Assembly (NCBI RefSeq): GCF_020524355.2
Contig: NZ_CP129019.1
Location: 4,710,001 to 4,774,000, forward strand
Direction of reading: 5' to 3'
DNA length: 64,000 nt
Source: Mesobacillus subterraneus
Lineage (GTDB): Bacteria > Bacillota > Bacilli > Bacillales > Cytobacillaceae
In this document: in pieces, positions 63,553 through 64,000 of the stretch
How the letters are laid out: each line of letters starts with the position of its first letter
Numbering within the stretch: position 1 is the stretch's first letter
Made by a program: the position numbers and the translations under genes
Notes under the pieces: generated by a model
What the model saw: the letters and a program-made list of their open reading frames with translations, nothing else
What the model was told of the DNA's origin: nothing
Databases searched by the model: none

Positions 63553-64000
63553 TATTCTTTCCTGGAAACAGAGTCTTCAATTAAGTCAGCTACCAGGATA
63601 TATCGTTCAGGTGCATCTCCAATGAAATCAAAAGGATAGCATGTGGTCACAGTCAGCGTTGCTCTTGGTTTTGGAACAATTACTGTCCTGTCATCTGCAT
63701 CAACAATGCGGACTTTTCTGACCTTGTACGTGAATTCGCCTGCTTCTGTTGAGACTATCAGCAAATCACCTTTGCCTACATCGCCAAGCTTGCGAAAAAC
63801 AGTATCTCTGTGGCCAGAGAGGACAGAATTATCCTTCTCACCTGGAAGCACGCTGCCGGCAAAATGCCCTACACCTTTTTCAAGCTCGTCCTCATCAGTA
63901 CCATGATAGATTGGCAAGTTGGCGTCAAGTTTAGGAATGAAGAGATTGCCGAACATTTCTCCTTCTTCAGGTCTTTCCGAATAGAGATTCTTTTTAGGAC
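63552..64000 (-). CDS. Class D sortase (partial, runs off the window)
   Basis: The frame is open to the right edge, beyond an internal ATG at 63956; the upstream codons YSERPEEGE fit the sortase, so the true start lies outside. FGNLFIPKLDANLPIYHGTD is the typical class D beginning. The catalytic histidine is in SVLSGHRDTVF, the cysteine in LTVTTCYPFDF, and the arginine in DAPERYILVADL. Class D sortases of Bacillus attach proteins with LPNTA-type signals to peptidoglycan. The glucanase (LPNTA) and amylopullulanase (LPDTA) in this window are plausible substrates. Confidence 0.88.
   Translation of the reverse strand, partial: PKKNLYSERPEEGEMFGNLFIPKLDANLPIYHGTDEDELEKGVGHFAGSVLPGEKDNSVLSGHRDTVFRKLGDVGKGDLLIVSTEAGEFTYKVRKVRIVDADDRTVIVPKPRATLTVTTCYPFDFIGDAPERYILVADLIEDSVSRKE

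Overview
The window looks like chromosomal DNA of a Bacillaceae bacterium (Bacillus/Mesobacillus-like). This rests on strong AGGAGG-type ribosome binding sites with many TTG/GTG starts, lipoprotein and LPxTG-like surface proteins, a LytR-CpsA-Psr protein, CcpA-type cre sites, a class D sortase and type VII-secretion-style small loci. No rRNA, tRNA or CRISPR array was seen. All identifications come from reading motifs in the sequence; no database search was run.

Layout. 0-2.6 kb: end of a yhfS-yhfX-yhfW-like operon (PLP enzymes and a phosphopentomutase-like enzyme). 2.8-4.7 kb: an AbiL/RloAB-type defence pair. 4.8-10.5 kb: a decayed region with a chemoreceptor remnant carrying a small internal inversion, small membrane or coiled-coil proteins, an LCP protein, and an MNT/HEPN toxin-antitoxin pair whose HEPN half is broken. 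10.7-15.1 kb: M20 peptidase, D-lactate dehydrogenase-like enzyme, PTS IIC protein, sulfite-oxidase-like enzyme. 15.5-32.9 kb: the main attraction, a bacterial microcompartment (BMC) locus. 33-46 kb: PilZ remnant and two very large cell-wall-anchored polysaccharide hydrolases (GH16 glucanase and a two-headed amylopullulanase), both interrupted. 46-49 kb: a small secreted-effector-like locus, also interrupted. 49-59 kb: surface and secreted enzymes (CWB2 protein, M14 peptidase, 5'-nucleotidase, amidase) and an unrecognised three-gene group with a membrane-tethered HIRAN protein. 59.2-62.2 kb: a complete 2,978-bp transposable element inserted in the loop of a terminator hairpin. 62.2-64 kb: a frameshifted acyltransferase and a class D sortase.

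How the BMC genes work together (inference). An ABC sugar importer, 5-methylthioribose-type kinase (MtnK) and isomerase (MtnA) form one operon. A divergent DeoR regulator follows. A second operon encodes a class II aldolase, CoA-acylating aldehyde dehydrogenase, PduL-type phosphotransacylase, five hexameric and one pentameric shell proteins, a flavin disulfide reductase, a CoA-transferase-like pair and a solute-binding-protein-like protein without a signal peptide. The logical route is import of a 5-modified ribose (5-deoxyribose or 5-methylthioribose), phosphorylation, isomerisation, and cleavage inside the shell to DHAP plus a small aldehyde, then acyl-CoA and acyl-phosphate. The aldolase, dehydrogenase and PduL carry encapsulation-peptide-like helices; the kinase and isomerase do not.

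A striking feature of the whole window is the number of single-base lesions in otherwise well-preserved genes: six frameshifts, all of the +1 type, and four in-frame stops. They may be real decay or sequence errors.
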